Positions 63,605-64,000 of a stretch of 64,000 nt of DNA are shown piece by piece; within the stretch, counting starts at the first letter, position 1, and each line of letters opens with the position of its first letter. A program made the position numbers and the translations under genes. Origin of the DNA: Pandoraea pnomenusa (GTDB lineage: Bacteria > Pseudomonadota > Gammaproteobacteria > Burkholderiales > Burkholderiaceae); the NCBI RefSeq assembly GCF_000767615.3, contig NZ_CP009553.3, positions 4,154,001 to 4,218,000 on the forward strand, written 5' to 3'. Below the pieces are notes generated by a model. The model did no database searches, was not told where the DNA came from, and was given only the letters and a program-made list of their open reading frames with translations.

Positions 63605-64000
63605 TCAGTGCATCGCCGCGGAATTGCGTGCGTCGGACGATGCCGCCGCGCTCACGCCGTTGGCACGTTCCCAGGCATTCTTGGCGAGCAGTGCGACGGT
63701 GGCGATCAGGGCCGGAATCGCGAGCAGCGAAAACGTCGAGGCGAAGCCCAGATGACGACGCATCAGTTCGGCGCCGAGCAACGCACCGGCGATGCCGCCG
63801 AAGCGCCCGATGCCCAGCATCCACGCCACGCCCGTGGCGCGGCCGTGCGTCGGGTAGAACATGGCCGCCAGCGACGGCATCGACGACTGTGCGCCGTTCA
63901 TCGCCGTGCCAGCCAGGAAAATCAGCGCGACGAGCAGTCCGATATTGCCCATCGCCTGCCCCACCGCGTACACCAGCACGGCCGTGAGCGCGTAGCCGGC
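63605..64000 (-). CDS. MFS transporter, aromatic-acid/H+ symporter type (3' part)
   Basis: The C-terminal ~131 residues of an MFS protein contain VAWMLGIGRFGGIAGALLGAEL, characteristic of the aromatic-acid symporter group (PcaK/MhpT-like), and end in a polar tail. The frame is open to the window edge, so the start lies beyond it. The substrate is unknown. Confidence 0.85.
   Translation of the reverse strand, partial: AGYALTAVLVYAVGQAMGNIGLLVALIFLAGTAMNGAQSSMPSLAAMFYPTHGRATGVAWMLGIGRFGGIAGALLGAELMRRHLGFASTFSLLAIPALIATVALLAKNAWERANGVSAAASSDARNSAAMH

Noticed and set aside
1..64000. CRISPR array, insertion sequence, prophage or tRNA
   Set aside because: No regular spacer array, transposase, integrase or tRNA T-loop signature was seen.

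Overview
The window is high-GC, densely coded DNA from a chromosome of a Gram-negative betaproteobacterium. It is most likely Burkholderiaceae of the Pandoraea/Burkholderia/Cupriavidus type. The case for this rests on the gene order ribBA-ribH-nusB-aminotransferase, the GC-rich third positions, the OmpC-type porin, the many LysR regulators and the sulfoacetate-type cluster. This is inference from content; no rRNA or marker gene is present to prove it. No tRNA, rRNA, insertion sequence, prophage or CRISPR array was seen.

Layout. 1-3.3 kb: end of a branched-chain amino-acid ABC transporter operon (livH partial, livM, livG, livF). 3.5-4.4 kb: an ArsR repressor with an SRPBCC protein. 4.6-8.3 kb: riboflavin genes (ribBA with a degenerate cyclohydrolase half, ribH), nusB and a class I aminotransferase. 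8.4-15.5 kb: a lytic transglycosylase behind a ~340-nt leader, ubiD, a gabD-like dehydrogenase and an APC permease. 15.5-20.4 kb: an EAL-CBS-GGDEF protein and the metNIQ methionine importer.

20.7-27.1 kb is a stress-type island: two response regulators, a ferritin-like protein, two DUF1328 peptides, a sensor kinase, a CsbD protein, an entericidin-like lipopeptide, a Cys-repeat secreted protein and a Pro/Tyr-repeat secreted protein. 27.1-34.9 kb holds a soluble chemoreceptor, two LysR regulators, a TauE/SafE permease, a PfkB sugar kinase, a reductase-type epimerase and an MipA/OmpV outer-membrane protein. 35.1-41.9 kb: an RstAB-like two-component system, then a porin translationally coupled to an AfuABC/FbpABC-like ABC importer.

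41.9-56.0 kb carries two catabolic clusters back to back. The first (MFS transporter, acyl-CoA ligase, acylating aldehyde dehydrogenase, divergent IclR regulator) matches the published sauRSTU sulfoacetate module. The second is a six-gene operon with a divergent LacI-type regulator: SDR dehydrogenase, TRAP binding protein, fused TRAP permease, VOC protein, RuBisCO-like protein and DUF1537 four-carbon acid-sugar kinase. It resembles the kinase plus RuBisCO-like decarboxylase of apionate catabolism, but the full set is not a pathway I recognise. This is the best candidate for something undescribed.

56.1-64 kb: ahpF and ahpC (peroxide defence), a beta-propeller protein with a multi-domain regulator, a small membrane protein, a MarR regulator with a CLC chloride channel, and the end of an aromatic-acid MFS transporter cut by the window edge.
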